A stretch of 64,000 nt of DNA from Owenia fusiformis (GCA_903813345.2 CAIIXF020000010.1:4083169-4147168); one strand, 5' to 3'; counted from the stretch's first letter, positions 36,694-49,186 are shown. Numbers and translations: made by a program. Notes: a model not told the origin generated them from the sequence alone.

Positions 36694-37121
36694 AACAAAT
36701 ATTTCACTCTATTGAGGTGAATACCTGTACATCTTTCACAAGTGATATTCCACGAAGCCCGAAGGGCAAGTGGAATATCACCTTGTGAAAGTGCTACAGG
36801 TATTCACCGAAAATAGAGTGAAATATTTGTTTTATTATATCACTGTCTAGCTAAACATCCCTAATATTATTAAGTCATTAAGTCTTCAGATATTTTTACG
36901 AATCTACTCGGTTCGTCTGCCATTTTGACTTAAACTGAACTAAATTATTTACACTGAACGAAAACAAATTCTTTGAAAATTCCCGGGAGCGTGGGATATC
37001 GCTAGATATCTCACGGTTGTCTTATCTGGTTAGCATTGCCATTGAATATCGCCAGATATCCCACGACATGTGACCCGGTTTTGACCAATCATACTGTCGC
37101 TAGCTAGATAGTGATATAATA
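36694..37121. mobile_element. Foldback element with near-perfect 62-bp hairpin
   Basis: Left part (36694-36832): inverted arms running from aacaaatatttcactctatt to tgatattccac, nearly perfect, around a loop of about 15 bp. Right part (about 36832-37121): ends ttattatatcactgtctagc and its near complement, with a further inverted pair inside (gtgggatatcgctagatatc and gatatcccac). No coding capacity. Confidence 0.65.
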
Positions 37122-37683
37122 ATGAATCGTATCGTATCGTATCGAGCGTATTAATGCAATGTACATTACATTATACTTTATTTTAATCATTATACATAAA
37201 TTCAAATTATATTTACGGCCTAATCGCGCAAATGGGCATTAATAGCCGTTTTGGTGTTTTTACAAGTTATTTTATGCCATCTATTGGAGGCGTTTCAGTT
37301 ATTGAAACTATGACATTCATGTTTATTGGATTCATCTTATGTGCGCGTCGCTTTTTGGCTATTTGGAAAGTTCAGGACAAAGATTGGGTGAGTAGTACAG
37401 CGATGAAAAAAGTTTCTTTTTTCTTTTTTAGTGAAAAAACAGTTTCTCCCAGGTGATGTAACAGTTTGGCGTCACGTCTTAGAATGTGATCATTGTATAA
37501 TAACTAGCTGTATTCATTACACTCTGCGTCCATCACCAAATTCGCACATTTTTCTTATAAACCTGTCCTTGTTTCTTTTTCAAAACCAACTTTTTAAGCT
37601 GGGAATACATGTGGTGCTAAGAAACTAAATGCACAAATGATTGTCAATTCTTAACGATTGCATTCTTTGGACCTCCAACTTTC

Positions 37684-38970
37684 GTGTAGTCACATAGAGC
37701 TTTATTTTGTAATGGTAAAGCGGTGTAGTCTCATAAAGCTATATTTTGTAATGGTAAAGAGGTGTAGTCACATAAAGCTATATTTTGTAATGGTAAAGAG
37801 GTGTAGTCACATAAAGCTATATTTTGTAATGGTAAAGAGGTGTAGTCAAATAAAGCTATATTTTGTAATGGTAAAGAGGTGTAGTCACATAAAGCTATAT
37901 TTTGTAATGGTAAAGAGGTGTAGTCACATAAAGCTTTATTTTGTAATGGTAAAGAGGTGTAGTCACATAAAGCTATATTTTGTAATGGTTAAGAGGTGTA
38001 GTCACATAAAGCTATATTTTGTAATGGTAAAGAGGTGTAGTCACATAAAGCTATATTTTGTAATGGTAAAGAGGTGTAGTCACATAAAGCTTTATTTTGT
38101 AATGGTAAAGAGGTGTAGTCACATAAAGCTATATTTTGTAATGGTAAAGAGGTGTAGTCACATAAAGCTATATTTTGTAATGGTAAAGAGGTGTAGTCAC
38201 ATAAAGCTATATTTTGTAATGGTAAAGAGGTGTAGTCACATAAAGCTATATTTTGTAATGGTAAAGAGGTGTAGTCACATAAAGCTATATTTTGTAATGG
38301 TAAAGAGGTGTAGTCACATAAAGCTATATTTTGTAATGGTAAAGAGGTGTAGTCACATAGAGCTTTATTTTGTAATGGTAAAGCGGAATAGTCTCATAAA
38401 GCTATATTTTGTAATGGTAAAGAGGTGTAGTCACATAAAGCTATATTTTGTAATGGTAAAGAGGTGTAGTCACATAAAGCTATATTTTGTAATGGTAAAG
38501 AGGTGAAGTCAAATAAAGCTATATTTTGTAATGGTAAAGAGGTGTAGTCACATAAAGCTATATTTTGTAATGGTAAAGAGGTGTAGTCACATAAAGCTTT
38601 ATTTTGTAATGGTAAAGAGGTGTAGTCACATAAAGCTATATTTTGTAATGGTTAAGAGGTGTAGTCACATAAAGCTATATTTTGTAATGGTAAAGAGGTG
38701 TAGTCACATAGAGCTATATTTTGTAATGGTAAAGAGGTGTAGTCACATAAAGCTTTATTTTGTAATGGTAAAGAGGTGTAGTCACATAAAGCTATATTTT
38801 GTAATGGTAAAGAGGTGTAGTCACATAAAGCTATATTTTGTAATGGTAAAGAGGTGTAGTCACATAAAGCTATATTTTGTAATGGTAAAGAGGTGTAGTC
38901 ACATAAAGCTTTATTTTGTAATGGTAAAGAGGTGTAGTCACATAAAGCTATATTTTTCAATGGTAAAGAG
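37684..38970. repeat. 39-bp minisatellite, about 33 copies
   Basis: Direct repeats of a 39-bp unit (gtgtagtcacataaagctat followed by attttgtaatggtaaagag). Units differ only at a few positions (cataaag/catagag, tatat/tttat, gtaaag/gttaag). Because 39 is a multiple of three, a 13-residue repeat stays open over long stretches, but this is a by-product: there is no start context, no splice signal, and a stop occurs at a variant unit near 38507. Confidence 0.95.
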
Positions 38971-39312
38971 GATTTGAGGGATGTAAAGCAATGTTACAAT
39001 TGAGTTTCATATAGTTTTTTCCTCACTTTCTTCATCGAACTCCGTCCATCTCTAACTATTGTACAGAAGATACCGTGTACGTAGGTATCATTCATCATGC
39101 TATCCATTATTTTCAGCTCAATTTTGGACAAGTATAGGTCACTATTAAGTTACCTTGGATGGGGATGCGTTTACCGATCCAATCTCATCTGTTGTGTTTT
39201 AATCATAACAAAACGAGAATATATACACTTTTATAACATCATAACAAAATTAACATTTATTTTAGATTTACGTATTATGAATGGGAATTGAGATTCAACA
39301 ATGCATAATTTG

Positions 39313-39379
39313 TATATATATATATTATATATATTATTATTATATATATATTATTATTATATATATATTATATATATAA
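39313..39379. repeat. AT-dinucleotide and ATT simple repeat
   Basis: Uninterrupted alternation of ta, tat and att units. Low-complexity sequence. Confidence 0.8.
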
Positions 39380-40576
39380 CCATAGTGCATCACAGTCAAT
39401 CCAAACATTACAGTAACCCACATTACAGATAAGTATTTTCAAGACAGGTCATGCAGTACTTGAAAACTAACAAGTCCTTAGAAAATTAATATTAATTATT
39501 TCATTTATGCTCCGTTTACAATGTACAATAAATAATAAAAAATGCGAGGTGCAAATATACATGGGAAACCAGATAAACAACCCCCGATAATATATATATA
39601 TCAATAATCATAAAACTAAACCACAAAACATTAAAATTTTCTTTAGAATGTAACATACATTCAGAAGTGTTGTTACAATCACAAAATATACCAAACAACG
39701 CCTACAAAAACGCCAATCTGTAGTCTAAGAATACTAAAACTCTCAGGAGAACAAGCCACTGAATTCAGAATACTAGTTCTTGTATTTGACATATAGTTTT
39801 ATCCTTCAGTCCATAACTTCTTATGATTTTGTATTATAAGTTATATCCCTCTTGGCTATCTTTTTACACCGAGATATAATATTAAATGAAATACTTTTTT
39901 ACATTTTTGAATTGTAATTTGTTTTGCTAATCATTATATTCCATGCATGTTTCCCAAATGTTGCTCTTTGTTTTGCTTTAAGTCAGGAAATATACTCCAT
40001 AAGTAAACACAAGAATACGTTTCCCACTAAAAACAAATATACATGTCGTCAATATGACATTTTAATTGGCTAATTATAAAAGGATGCACTATGAGCAACA
40101 TATGAAAAACACAAAAAGGCAAATTTTACCCTTTTAAAATTATTGTTGAGAATCCAACGTACATTTTTGGCAATAAGTATATCTGTTCATTTAAATTTTC
40201 ATGAACGTCCCAGATGCAGGAAAACTCATTTAGTGTAGGGAATAAACATGAATTCTATGAACATCGATGCAAATGATTTATAATTGATAACATTGCGCAA
40301 AATGAGCGCCAACATCGATCTTGGGGGAGATTTCGTGTTTCTTTGATTTAAGGGAAAGCGAACACACGTTATCAAACTTTCAATATTCAAGGCTGATGTC
40401 ACAAACATGGCTATCAGATAAAGGAATTAAAGTTATGTAAGTGTTGTTGATAAAAGTGTGTCGAATATATATTCTAACCGTTTCACACAGATCTAAGTGT
40501 CACTGTATGACCGTATCTTCTCTATCGTCATAATCGCTAGCTCTGACACAATTCAATCCCTCATTCGTCGCCCAAA

Positions 40577-40720
40577 ATGCCAGTTTTATCGGAGCCAACA
40601 TGTAGTGGTGTGGAGTTCCGTCATCCGGCTTATTCAATTATAAATGCCAATCATTCTGCGAATGTTGGCTGTGATAGCGTAAAGCCATTCTCAAGTAGAC
40701 TGCCACTAGTTGCAATCTAA
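40577..40720 (+). other. Small GC-richer open frame of unknown status
   Basis: An ATG-initiated frame of 47 codons (starting MPVLSEPTCSGVEFRHPAYS) in a block that is GC-richer than its surroundings (about 40480-40710). It has no splice donor in frame and I recognise no family. It could be a first exon, a uORF-like leader or a conserved non-coding block downstream of hbn. Low confidence. Confidence 0.15.
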
Positions 40721-40955
40721 GCAACGTTTTAACTAGAAGTGAATGTTTAAGTGAAACTTTAAACAAATGTAAAGATTTATATTTGCTAAGTATTTACTTA
40801 ATATAATCAATGAGTATATTTATAAACATCATAAATGCGGGCATAAATGCTATTGACATTGTGATTACCCCCACCAAACTTGGACATTATATTAGTTAGA
40901 ATAATACTGCAGTTCATCATATTGCAACTGGATCAATAGTTTTAAATCAAATTAA

Positions 40956-41495
40956 TTATGATTTTGTTATTTCAGTTTGATTTGTTCCCATGATGTTATC
41001 ATGTAAGCTAGTAGAGTGTTCTTTAGCTTTTAACCTCAGTATATCAATGCTTGTTTTACGTGCATCAAAAGTGTCAGATTCACCAAGTCTCGTCGGTGTA
41101 AGATTTAACGGCGATATTCTCCCTTGTGACGTAACCATTCCCTGGGGGAAGGACGCTGGGTGAAAAAGTCCATAATTCGGCATTTTGAGGGCTGCGGGCA
41201 TTGGGAATTGCATTTTCCCTTGAGCGAACTGTGCTGAAGTTGGCATACAGAGTGATGGATGTGCGCCTGCGCTAAGACCTTGTTGCAAGGCCATCATTGG
41301 ATTTAAGCCAATCAGATGCTGAATTCTAGCCATCCATAGCGGGTCGTGATGGGCGTTTCCCATCCCAGCGAATGGATGAGTGAGGCCGGGCATTTCTCCC
41401 AGTGGAAGCTGGTCACCGGGAATAAAACTAGGACTTTCTCGTCCCATGGCCTTCTCCCTTTTCCTCCATTTTGCTCTTCGGTTTTGGAACCAAAC
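40956..41495 (-). CDS. hbn: homeobrain exon 3: homeodomain end, C-terminal region and OAR
   Basis: Begins after acceptor atttgaag with VWFQNRRAKWRKREKAMGRE (homeodomain positions 47-60 plus tail; Gln50). A Met/Pro/His-rich region follows (GLNPMMALQQGLSAGAHPSL, MPNYGLFHPASFPQG). An OAR motif, KTSIDILRLKAKEHSTSL (about residues 298-315), lies close to the end, which is TAA at 40958-40956. The total model is 330 residues. Homeobrain is a paired-like factor of the anterior nervous system, related to Arx and Rx. Confidence 0.93.
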   Translation of the reverse strand, partial: VWFQNRRAKWRKREKAMGRESPSFIPGDQLPLGEMPGLTHPFAGMGNAHHDPLWMARIQHLIGLNPMMALQQGLSAGAHPSLCMPTSAQFAQGKMQFPMPAALKMPNYGLFHPASFPQGMVTSQGRISPLNLTPTRLGESDTFDARKTSIDILRLKAKEHSTSLHDNIMGTNQTEITKS

Positions 41496-44400
41496 CTTCA
41501 AATAAAAACAATAATTCATTAACTGATTTATAATTGTAAATATCATGAATGCTGGCATTATGGTATTTTTAAACATAAAGAAATTTAATAATTCAGAAAT
41601 GAAGTGGTTTAGATAATGTATTTAAATATTTCTAATAAAAAATATCAAATTAAACGGGTACCTTGTTAACGTATTGTGTTTAATACCAGTTATTTTTATT
41701 AGTAATATATTAGGGTATTAAATAAATATGAATCGGCACTTGAGATATCATCATTATATACCAATCAAAAATTTGTATTGAATTGAATAGCGTGTTGAGG
41801 TTGAATGCAACATTTCCCATGACAGATTTGTATAGATTACAATTTTCTAAAACATATTAATTGGTCTTGTTTTACAAATTCAGATTTTTAATTTAAGTCA
41901 CTCGAGATGCTGTGCCAGGTTTGGCTGTTTAACTCCTCACAGTGGGTGATTTTCTTGAGTAGCAATTGGAAACACTATTACACTAAGTATCAATTTTCTC
42001 CTTCAAATATCTCATTTTCCAGAACAAATAGAAATAGTTAAACTTAATTTCATTAAATGTAAATTATCTGAACACAGTAATACGCCAAGAATTGATCTGT
42101 ACTTGGAGTTCTTTGATAGGCACCCCCTGTCGGATATGAGAAATTTAGTCATAGAATTGGAACTCAATTTGCGGCCTAATAGACCTCGTGTCTTGATTTC
42201 CGACACCAAGCTACTTGCTGAATAAGCACCCCTAATATGTGAGAATAGGAACCAATTAGACCATAGTTAAAAGTGTAGCACACAATTGAATTTCCTTCTG
42301 TAATTTAATTTATTGTGTTACAAAGAATCAGAGCAGATTTCAATCAAGTAGAATTGGGAAATATGACACATTATATCCGATACTGTGTCCTTCGTTCAAT
42401 GAGACTGATTGATACGATGGAATACTATTTAACTATGATAAAACGTGAATATGTGTAAATTGCAGTTAAGATTGAACAATTATTGTGCATTATGGAGCTA
42501 AATTGACGATAAACGAGTTTGGGAGTAAGAGGAATTAGCTAAATTATTGTTCTTTGATTCCATTCCCATTACCTACTCATTAAAGCTATGATTGATTTTA
42601 GAAGAGTCTGCGGGGTTTTGTTCTCCTATCTTGGTAGTTATATATATGAATCAGATCATCAACGGGCAATTATCGAGTATTTGTACTAATAAAATCAACC
42701 CTAGAACTTTGAATTAGATCAATGTTTCATTATGATTCTCGCCATAACTCACTAATACGATCATATTTTCCAAACTAATTTCAAATGTTGATTGATCATG
42801 AAGTCGTCCAATAAAGGGAACCCTCGATCAGATTTCATCTTTACGTTTCAAGTATCTTAAAGTAATGATAAAATTATTATGATTTTCTGTTAGAAATTTT
42901 AATGACCAATTTAAGTAGTACCCTCGAAGGGAAGAATGTTTTAAATAAAAGAAAGAATTTCCAATCAAATTAGGCCGGGAATCGTTTCATTTTTGGAGTA
43001 TGCCTTTTTGCCGGAAGAGTATTAAATTAATTGGACAATTTTGTTTTTATTACTCACAGCTACGGTTTAAAACCCACAGAGTCTGGTTAATTCGATATAA
43101 AACATGATATATAATTTTGATTTGATGATTAAAGAACTTGACAATAGTTTGGCTTGCTGTATTAAGATTAGAGGCTAGTATTAAGATGAAAGTTTGACCA
43201 GTTATTATCCCAGCGTCCGGCCAGGAAATCTTACTGTGGGGACAAACACGTATACCTTTGAATTGTTTAATAATTTGAACAGTAAGACGCAGTCAAAGGT
43301 CATGTTGAGTTAAACCATAGTTAGTGTTTCTCTCTCTGTTAGATATATCTACTATAAAGACCCTTAAATTGGCTACCCCTGCTGTAAACCCCATTGGTAT
43401 CTCCCTAAACAGTATATACAATTAACTACTTTTTTACAGTTAAATACAGTTAAGCGCTGGTACCCTGCGTTCAGCGCCGTTAGTTAATAGCTAGTTAATA
43501 CACTAATGAGATGGTTAAACTACAACTTCTATTTTTGCTATTACATCCTCTGACCAAATAGCAATAAAATCTAGATAAAAACACCATGGTGATTTTAAAA
43601 GTATAATTAAACAACATGAATGATTCGTTGTTGTAATGAATGATTTGTGGTTGTTTATGAGCCTAGTCCAGGTGGATGCAAACGGTTGCCAGAGTACGTC
43701 CAACTCATCGATATGTTGTGTAATCAATTTGGGTTTCTTGTTAACCATTGAAAACGCAATTCAACCGAAATGAAAAGACAATTTGATAATGATGATTTGG
43801 ACAAGCACAGATGAAAGACACCATCGGATGTATTACATGGGCCACTTAATCCATATACTTGACACTAACATCGCCAAACAAGTCTTGTCAAACAAACAAT
43901 AATTAAATGATTTTTGTATAGTAATAAAAATTGAGTGACAATGCCAAGATATTGAATCGGGTAATTGTGTCGACCAAATGGAATGTTTTCTGATAATACA
44001 CGGAAAGTGTGGCAATTTTTTTAATGTCAATCAATATTTATTCATTTTGACCATTTGGCAAGTGTTGAAACTTTGTTTAGTTTGATTCTTTACGCTTTGG
44101 TATGTTACTTTACATCTTAAATCATGCCTTTTCGGTTGTTAAAGAATTTTTTGAACATCGAGCAAGTGTTTTTAAGTAATGAAAATGTTGAATGTCTAAT
44201 ATTGTTTGACGCATTGCCTTTTTGAATGTCATGTCCGTGTTTCCTCAAGCCCTTAAAAGTAGCAAGCGTCTCAAGAACCACTATAGTTGTATCATAAATA
44301 TATATTATTTCTTTTTTATAAGTTTGAATCTCAGATGTTTTGAATTTTTCTTACTTTGTGAATTTTCACCAATTATTCTTTCCAAAATATTTAACATACG

Positions 44401-44978
44401 TTAATTAATCAAAAAGTAAATCACATCAAATCACTGACTGACATGCCTGTAACTGTAAATAACGGCATATCATAGTCTCTATTTTCTGTAGTTTGGGCTA
44501 TTAATTGCATGATGCTGCTTACGTCGGCCAACAGTTTATATATTTATTTCTAATAGTGATAATTACTATAACCGCAGTATAATAGCAATATCTTAAAGAT
44601 GAGCAGGTGAATTTGATATTTTATTAACTGTTTGTAATTGCTATAGTATTAGCCCTCATGAGAGAGACTTAATTAATTGTCTATATATCGATAATTGTAT
44701 CTCAAACGCATCTGTTTTCACACAGAGAGCGGATTAATTTGTCATACATAGCAAATAGTCCAACACTGCGTCTGACAATGTCATTTAATTGTCTCTAGGA
44801 AGAATTCACTAAAATATTTATCACAAATATAAAGAGTGCTAATTAGTTTAACAAGGTGCGTTTCCAGTTGGAGCGAAAACACTCGGGACTGACAGCGCAA
44901 TAAATTATACAAATTATCACGTTATACATGTTTTCGTAAGATGCAATTCATGATATCATTATTAAAGTTTCTAGTTAC
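41496..44978 (-). other. hbn: hbn intron 2 (3.5 kb)
   Basis: Splits the homeodomain after residue 46, at the same place as Rx intron 2. AT-rich with many TAATTA-like motifs. No nested gene or repeat recognised. Confidence 0.6.
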
Positions 44979-45283
44979 CTGCACTCGAGCTTCGGAGAGG
45001 TCTAGTCTCATCGCAAGTTCTTCCCGGGTAAAGACATCGGGGTACTGAGTCTTCTCAAAGGCTCGTTCAAGCTGATGAAGCTGGTACGTTGTGAAAGTAG
45101 TTCTACTTCGGCGAATCTTCCTACCAGGCCTGTCTTCAGGATCAGCCGAGTCTGCCTCCGAGGCTCCATCACCTGGGGATCCTGAAATGTTCTCCATCAT
45201 CTCAGCCTCTCTCTGCATCACGGACTCATTTCTTGGACTAAGCTGCTGGCTATACGGACTTTTATGCTCTTGTCCTTGGTCAT
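44979..45283 (-). CDS. hbn: homeobrain exon 2: homeodomain residues 1-46
   Basis: This 305-nt exon has acceptor ttctgaatgtag (phase 1) and donor GTGCAG|GTAACT (phase 0). It encodes a Ser/Glu/Asp-rich leader ([20 protein letters not shown]), then [20 protein letters not shown] and [20 protein letters not shown] up to RVQ (homeodomain about 106-165). The combination [23 protein letters not shown] is the homeobrain signature. Arx has [20 protein letters not shown] instead. The gene neighbours Rx, as expected for the HRO cluster. Confidence 0.94.
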
Positions 45284-46911
45284 CTACATTCAGAAAACAA
45301 GAATATCATATTTTACATACAGCAAGTCTAATATTAATACTTAGTAATAATAGTATTTACATATTTATCAATAATTTAAAACACTGAGAATCCATATATT
45401 CAAAGATTGAGTGGAGACTTGAAAGTATAAGATATTTTTCTGCACCAGGTCCGAGCCCTCGACCCATACACTACAATCCATACATTTCAATTACACGATG
45501 TCCACTACGTAAGTGATCCCAGGGGCACGGTGCAAGACTTTATTTATATTTGTTTGCAAATGTTCATCGTTCGAGTTTTCAATAAAACACATTAAATAAA
45601 ACTCTTTTTTCTTAGCAGAATAAACTCTAAATAAAGAAAAAAATCAAAGTTATTGATGAATTACAAAAACTCGATTCCACTTAATATTGATATTAAAACG
45701 CTTTAGTTTGTTTGTTGTATAAAATAATGATCCTAATAACCATGTAAATCATTACAAATAGCAACAAAAAACATAAGAAATTGTGTTTACAAACTTGGAT
45801 TTCAATATGTCACATGTCATAGTGACTTCCAAATATTTACAAATAGGTGTACTTGAACTATTTTTAGAGTGTTGTTTTAAGATGCCCTTTCTCTCCCAAA
45901 ATATATATTATAATTAATATTCTAAGATTTGGGTTGTTATTCAGATGGACAACGGCAGATCTATTCAAAAAGTAGTTTTCCAAATTTCGAACTTTATTTA
46001 CTTTATTTTGGCGTGATCCAAGTCATTCCATGCTATGCATTTTTTTTCAAAACAGTCCATACCACATTCAGAAAATCAGGTCTCTTGAAACGTTTCTTTT
46101 AAATATATCCACTTTTATTGACTATAAGTGGTATACAAAACCATTCCCTTATATATTATATCTAAAATAATAAATGACACATTAATTCAAAAGTGACAAG
46201 TGTTTTATCTCTAGATGAAAATATTTATGGACCGAGTTTTTTCACTGGACTTCTCATCATATTTCCGATATCGATCATTATGAAATGATGTTGGGCTTCT
46301 CATTCATATTTTAGGAGTTTGTGCATTTTTATCCAAGACTTTTAACAACAGAAAGAATTAGATTTCAGATACACACATGTCATTTTTATGGAAAAAGCAA
46401 AACTTAACATTCTTGTACATTATGTGCTAAAAAGTGCCTGCGACTTACAAATCAAATGGTCGATTAGTTTTTATATGATTTCTTGGGATAAAACAATATC
46501 GAACATTGTCTTCTGGCAGTTGTGTCTTTGATAACAAGTTCAATGTCATTAAAATTATGATTTTTCAATTAAGAACTTAGTTGGCCGTGAAATTATAATC
46601 ACTATTATACGGGTCATGCATGTATATTTACTAGTAATAGTGGAAAATACTACTAGACAATAATGAAAGTATATAGGGGATACTATTGAGTTTTATTGCA
46701 AATTGATTATTATGAGGGTCAAACGTAACAAAGGTTCTGGTTTATTAATTTGATTCCTCTAATTCAAAAATACTGGTAGAGTCAGTTAACTCAGATTAAG
46801 TGAGAATTTAAACGATCGGGTCACAACAAACACGATGTAGAAATTTTATACTAAAACAATGAATGAATTTGACAGGTTGAAGTTTAGATTGACAGGTTAA
46901 GTTTTTCTCAC
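45284..46911 (-). other. hbn: hbn intron 1 (1.6 kb)
   Basis: Phase-1 GT-AG intron between the octapeptide exon and the homeodomain exon, the same arrangement as Rx. AT-rich, no gene recognised. A plus-strand stretch at 45433-45492 has exon-like splice sites but no convincing reading frame. Confidence 0.6.
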
Positions 46912-47059
46912 CGTGTTGGAATCTCGGTTTAGTATCTTGAAACTTGTCCTCATCTTTGGTGTAGTTTCCGAGAATACTGTCCATTGCAAACGACGATCGT
47001 TTCGTGCTTTGATGCTGTTTTATTGTACCGCCTGATGGTGAAAGATTCAGACCCTCCAT
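46912..47059 (-). CDS. hbn: homeobrain exon 1: start codon and octapeptide
   Basis: This 148-nt coding exon starts at ATG 47059 and ends at CACG|GTGAG (phase 1). It encodes MEGLNLSPSGG and, at residues 24-32, FAMDSILGN, an octapeptide/eh1-like motif matching the one in Rx exon 1 (IDAILG). Its leftover G joins exon 2 in frame (GAT, Asp50). The join keeps one open frame across all three exons (148+305+540 nt, 330 codons plus stop). Confidence 0.9.
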
Positions 47060-47354
47060 TGTTGAAGTCCTGCGTCTAGTCCCTAACGATTATTTTCATA
47101 GACTGAAATTTTGTGTTTTCAATTGAACTCAAATGCTTCAGATGAGTTTCAGCGTTCGTAATTGCTTGTTTAATGTTTCTTTTACTAAGTGGATGCTCCT
47201 GTTTTGGCAGCGTCGAGTCAGACTACTTGAATGCGAATGACAACACTTTCTCTTATCAACTTGTTTAAAGCTCCAATAAAGTAATTAACTCAAAACTTGA
47301 TATATTTTCCTGCATATAGTTCTTAGCATGTTTCTAAAGTATCACACACTTCAG

Positions 47355-47430
47355 AAACAAACCTCGCGTTCCTGATTGGCCAGGCGTTTAGATAATCAAT
47401 GACGTCGTTGCATCAATCAACGAATAGGAC
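47355..47430 (-). promoter_or_regulatory. hbn: Putative hbn upstream promoter elements
   Basis: About 310-370 bp upstream of the hbn start codon, an ATTGG/CCAAT box (in cctgattggcca) sits near a CRE-like TGACGTCG (47400-47407). The distance is reasonable for a promoter. No TATA box or initiator can be fixed. Confidence 0.3.
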
Positions 47431-49089
47431 TTCAGAAATGTAATTAATCATATCAATAGCGAGTTTTCACAACTATATTTAATAATAATGTAAAGGCAAT
47501 TAGTAAAATATCCCACTTATTGGTGGGTTTCTTCCTCCAATGCGATCACGAGGACCCTTCAAGTAAGCTGGTTAGCGGGCGGAGATCAATATAGTGAAAT
47601 GATAGTGTTAGCCACACAATAGCTATTTTCACGAAATAATCATTATTTTGGTATTATTAATGTAAAGTTTATAAAATTGGGCTTATGGCTTTGTTTGGCC
47701 ATTCCCATCGATGGTGTATTTTATTAGGCTTAGTGTCAGCACGCTGGAGTGGCAATGAGATCGAAAAGTTGACCAACTTACTCGCGCACTCCAATTAAAT
47801 TGACTTTAGATGGATTAGAAATTGATAAGCCTATTACTAGTGAAAGCCAGCAGATTGCTCAAGCTAAATATTTTAGCAGCAAGTTAAGATGTATTTAGAG
47901 AACAACCTGGTCTAATTAGAGTTAATGCCATTTTATTGAGGTAAAGTAAATATGGGAAGCAATCTTATTATATATAATGTACTTAGATGATGACGCTCAG
48001 ATTATGATGTGGTTGTTTTTTTCAATTCAGTTACTTAAACTTATATGGTTCCAACAACCTCAATTGAACGTCGTTTTATTCAACCATAATTAAACAGTTT
48101 ATAGATGGCCAACTGCGCAAGCAAAATTATTGCATGCATTTGATTAAATGCACAATTTATTTGTCAAAACGTTGGGAAACATTATATTCGCATCAAGTGA
48201 TGATATACATTTGCTTTGAAGTTTGAGCGTCTGTTTTTCGCATGCGCATCTAATTTTGTGCATGTGTATATGTATTGCCCTTCATATAAAGCTAAGGAGA
48301 TATAATTATTTAGAGAATATAAAGTTGAGTAAAACTATAAAGATCAATATATATGTACAAAAAAAAGAAATTAATCCAGAGCCATGTTTCTAATTCTACC
48401 TGTAGTGTTTCGATTCAAATCCCAGGTTTTTGTCAATTTTGAACACTGATTTGAACTGATCAATATCTAAAATATGGACAACATATAGTGACATAATACT
48501 GAACGAAAAAAATGTTACGTATGTGACTTTGTTCGTTACATCATCAATTATCGTGATAATATGAATGATAAAAAAATATTGTAATAATATGAAATTAACA
48601 CGTAGGTTATTATGAAAATTATATAATCGTATTTTTAAGTATACACTGCTGTGGTATCTATATTTGCCCTCACCCCAAAGCTTGATTTTATTCTTGTTGA
48701 CGAGCAACATATTTTTGGAGGACATGATAGCCTTTTATTCTTCGAGAGGTAATACTTTATTTTTTGAAAGAAGTGGAAAGATTGTACATGTTTGTTATTT
48801 AAAAGATTCCCACCACGAAGATTTCAAAAACTGGATAGCGACGCTTGGCTTATGGATGATTTTGACCGTTGCTTTTGACTGTGATCGACCAGAACTATAG
48901 GGACATACAGTTGCAACGATGTTAAATACCAGGCAACCTTTGACCTTTTAAATGACCTTGATCTTTACTCCCTCTATCTAAAAATAAAAAGACACTCAAA
49001 ATAACAAAATCATAAAATACAAATAAAGTGACATTTGTCCTTGACCTTTAAGATATCATGACCTATCATGAGGTCCAGTTAGTAATTAG

Positions 49090-49186
49090 TGTATTGTATT
49101 GTATTTATTTTATTGTATTGTTTTGTATTGTAAATGTATTTATTGTATTGTTTGTTTTGTATTGTATTGCAATTGTATTGTATGTT
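49090..49186. repeat. TATTG pentanucleotide repeat, imperfect
   Basis: Repeated tattg and tttattg units with interruptions. Simple-sequence DNA. Confidence 0.75.

Larger units (their letters stand above)
34379..40955. other. Spacer between convergent Rx and hbn genes
   Basis: Holds the Rx 3' UTR, a CCAAT/CRE motif pair (ATTGG near 35740, TGACGTCA 35765-35772), a hairpin and inverted-repeat element (36694-37121), the 39-bp minisatellite (37684-38970), an AT dinucleotide run (39313-39379) and a small GC-richer open frame (40577-40720). I see no other gene. Confidence 0.5.

Noticed and set aside
37232-37456. Plus-strand frame with a good donor (GATTGG|GTGAGT) at 37388
   Set aside because: No acceptor partner exon nearby, no recognisable protein, and it sits between a foldback element and the minisatellite.
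37658-38977. Repeat protein of 282 and 148 codons, and a possible CRISPR-like array
   Set aside because: Both frames are products of a 39-bp minisatellite with no spacers, no splice support and a stop at a variant unit.
45433-45492. 60-bp plus-strand exon with good acceptor and donor inside hbn intron 1
   Set aside because: All three frames are open, none is recognisable and no partner exon was found.
48396-48725. 109-codon minus-strand frame
   Set aside because: Ile/Tyr/Phe-rich translation typical of random AT-rich DNA; no domain or splice support.
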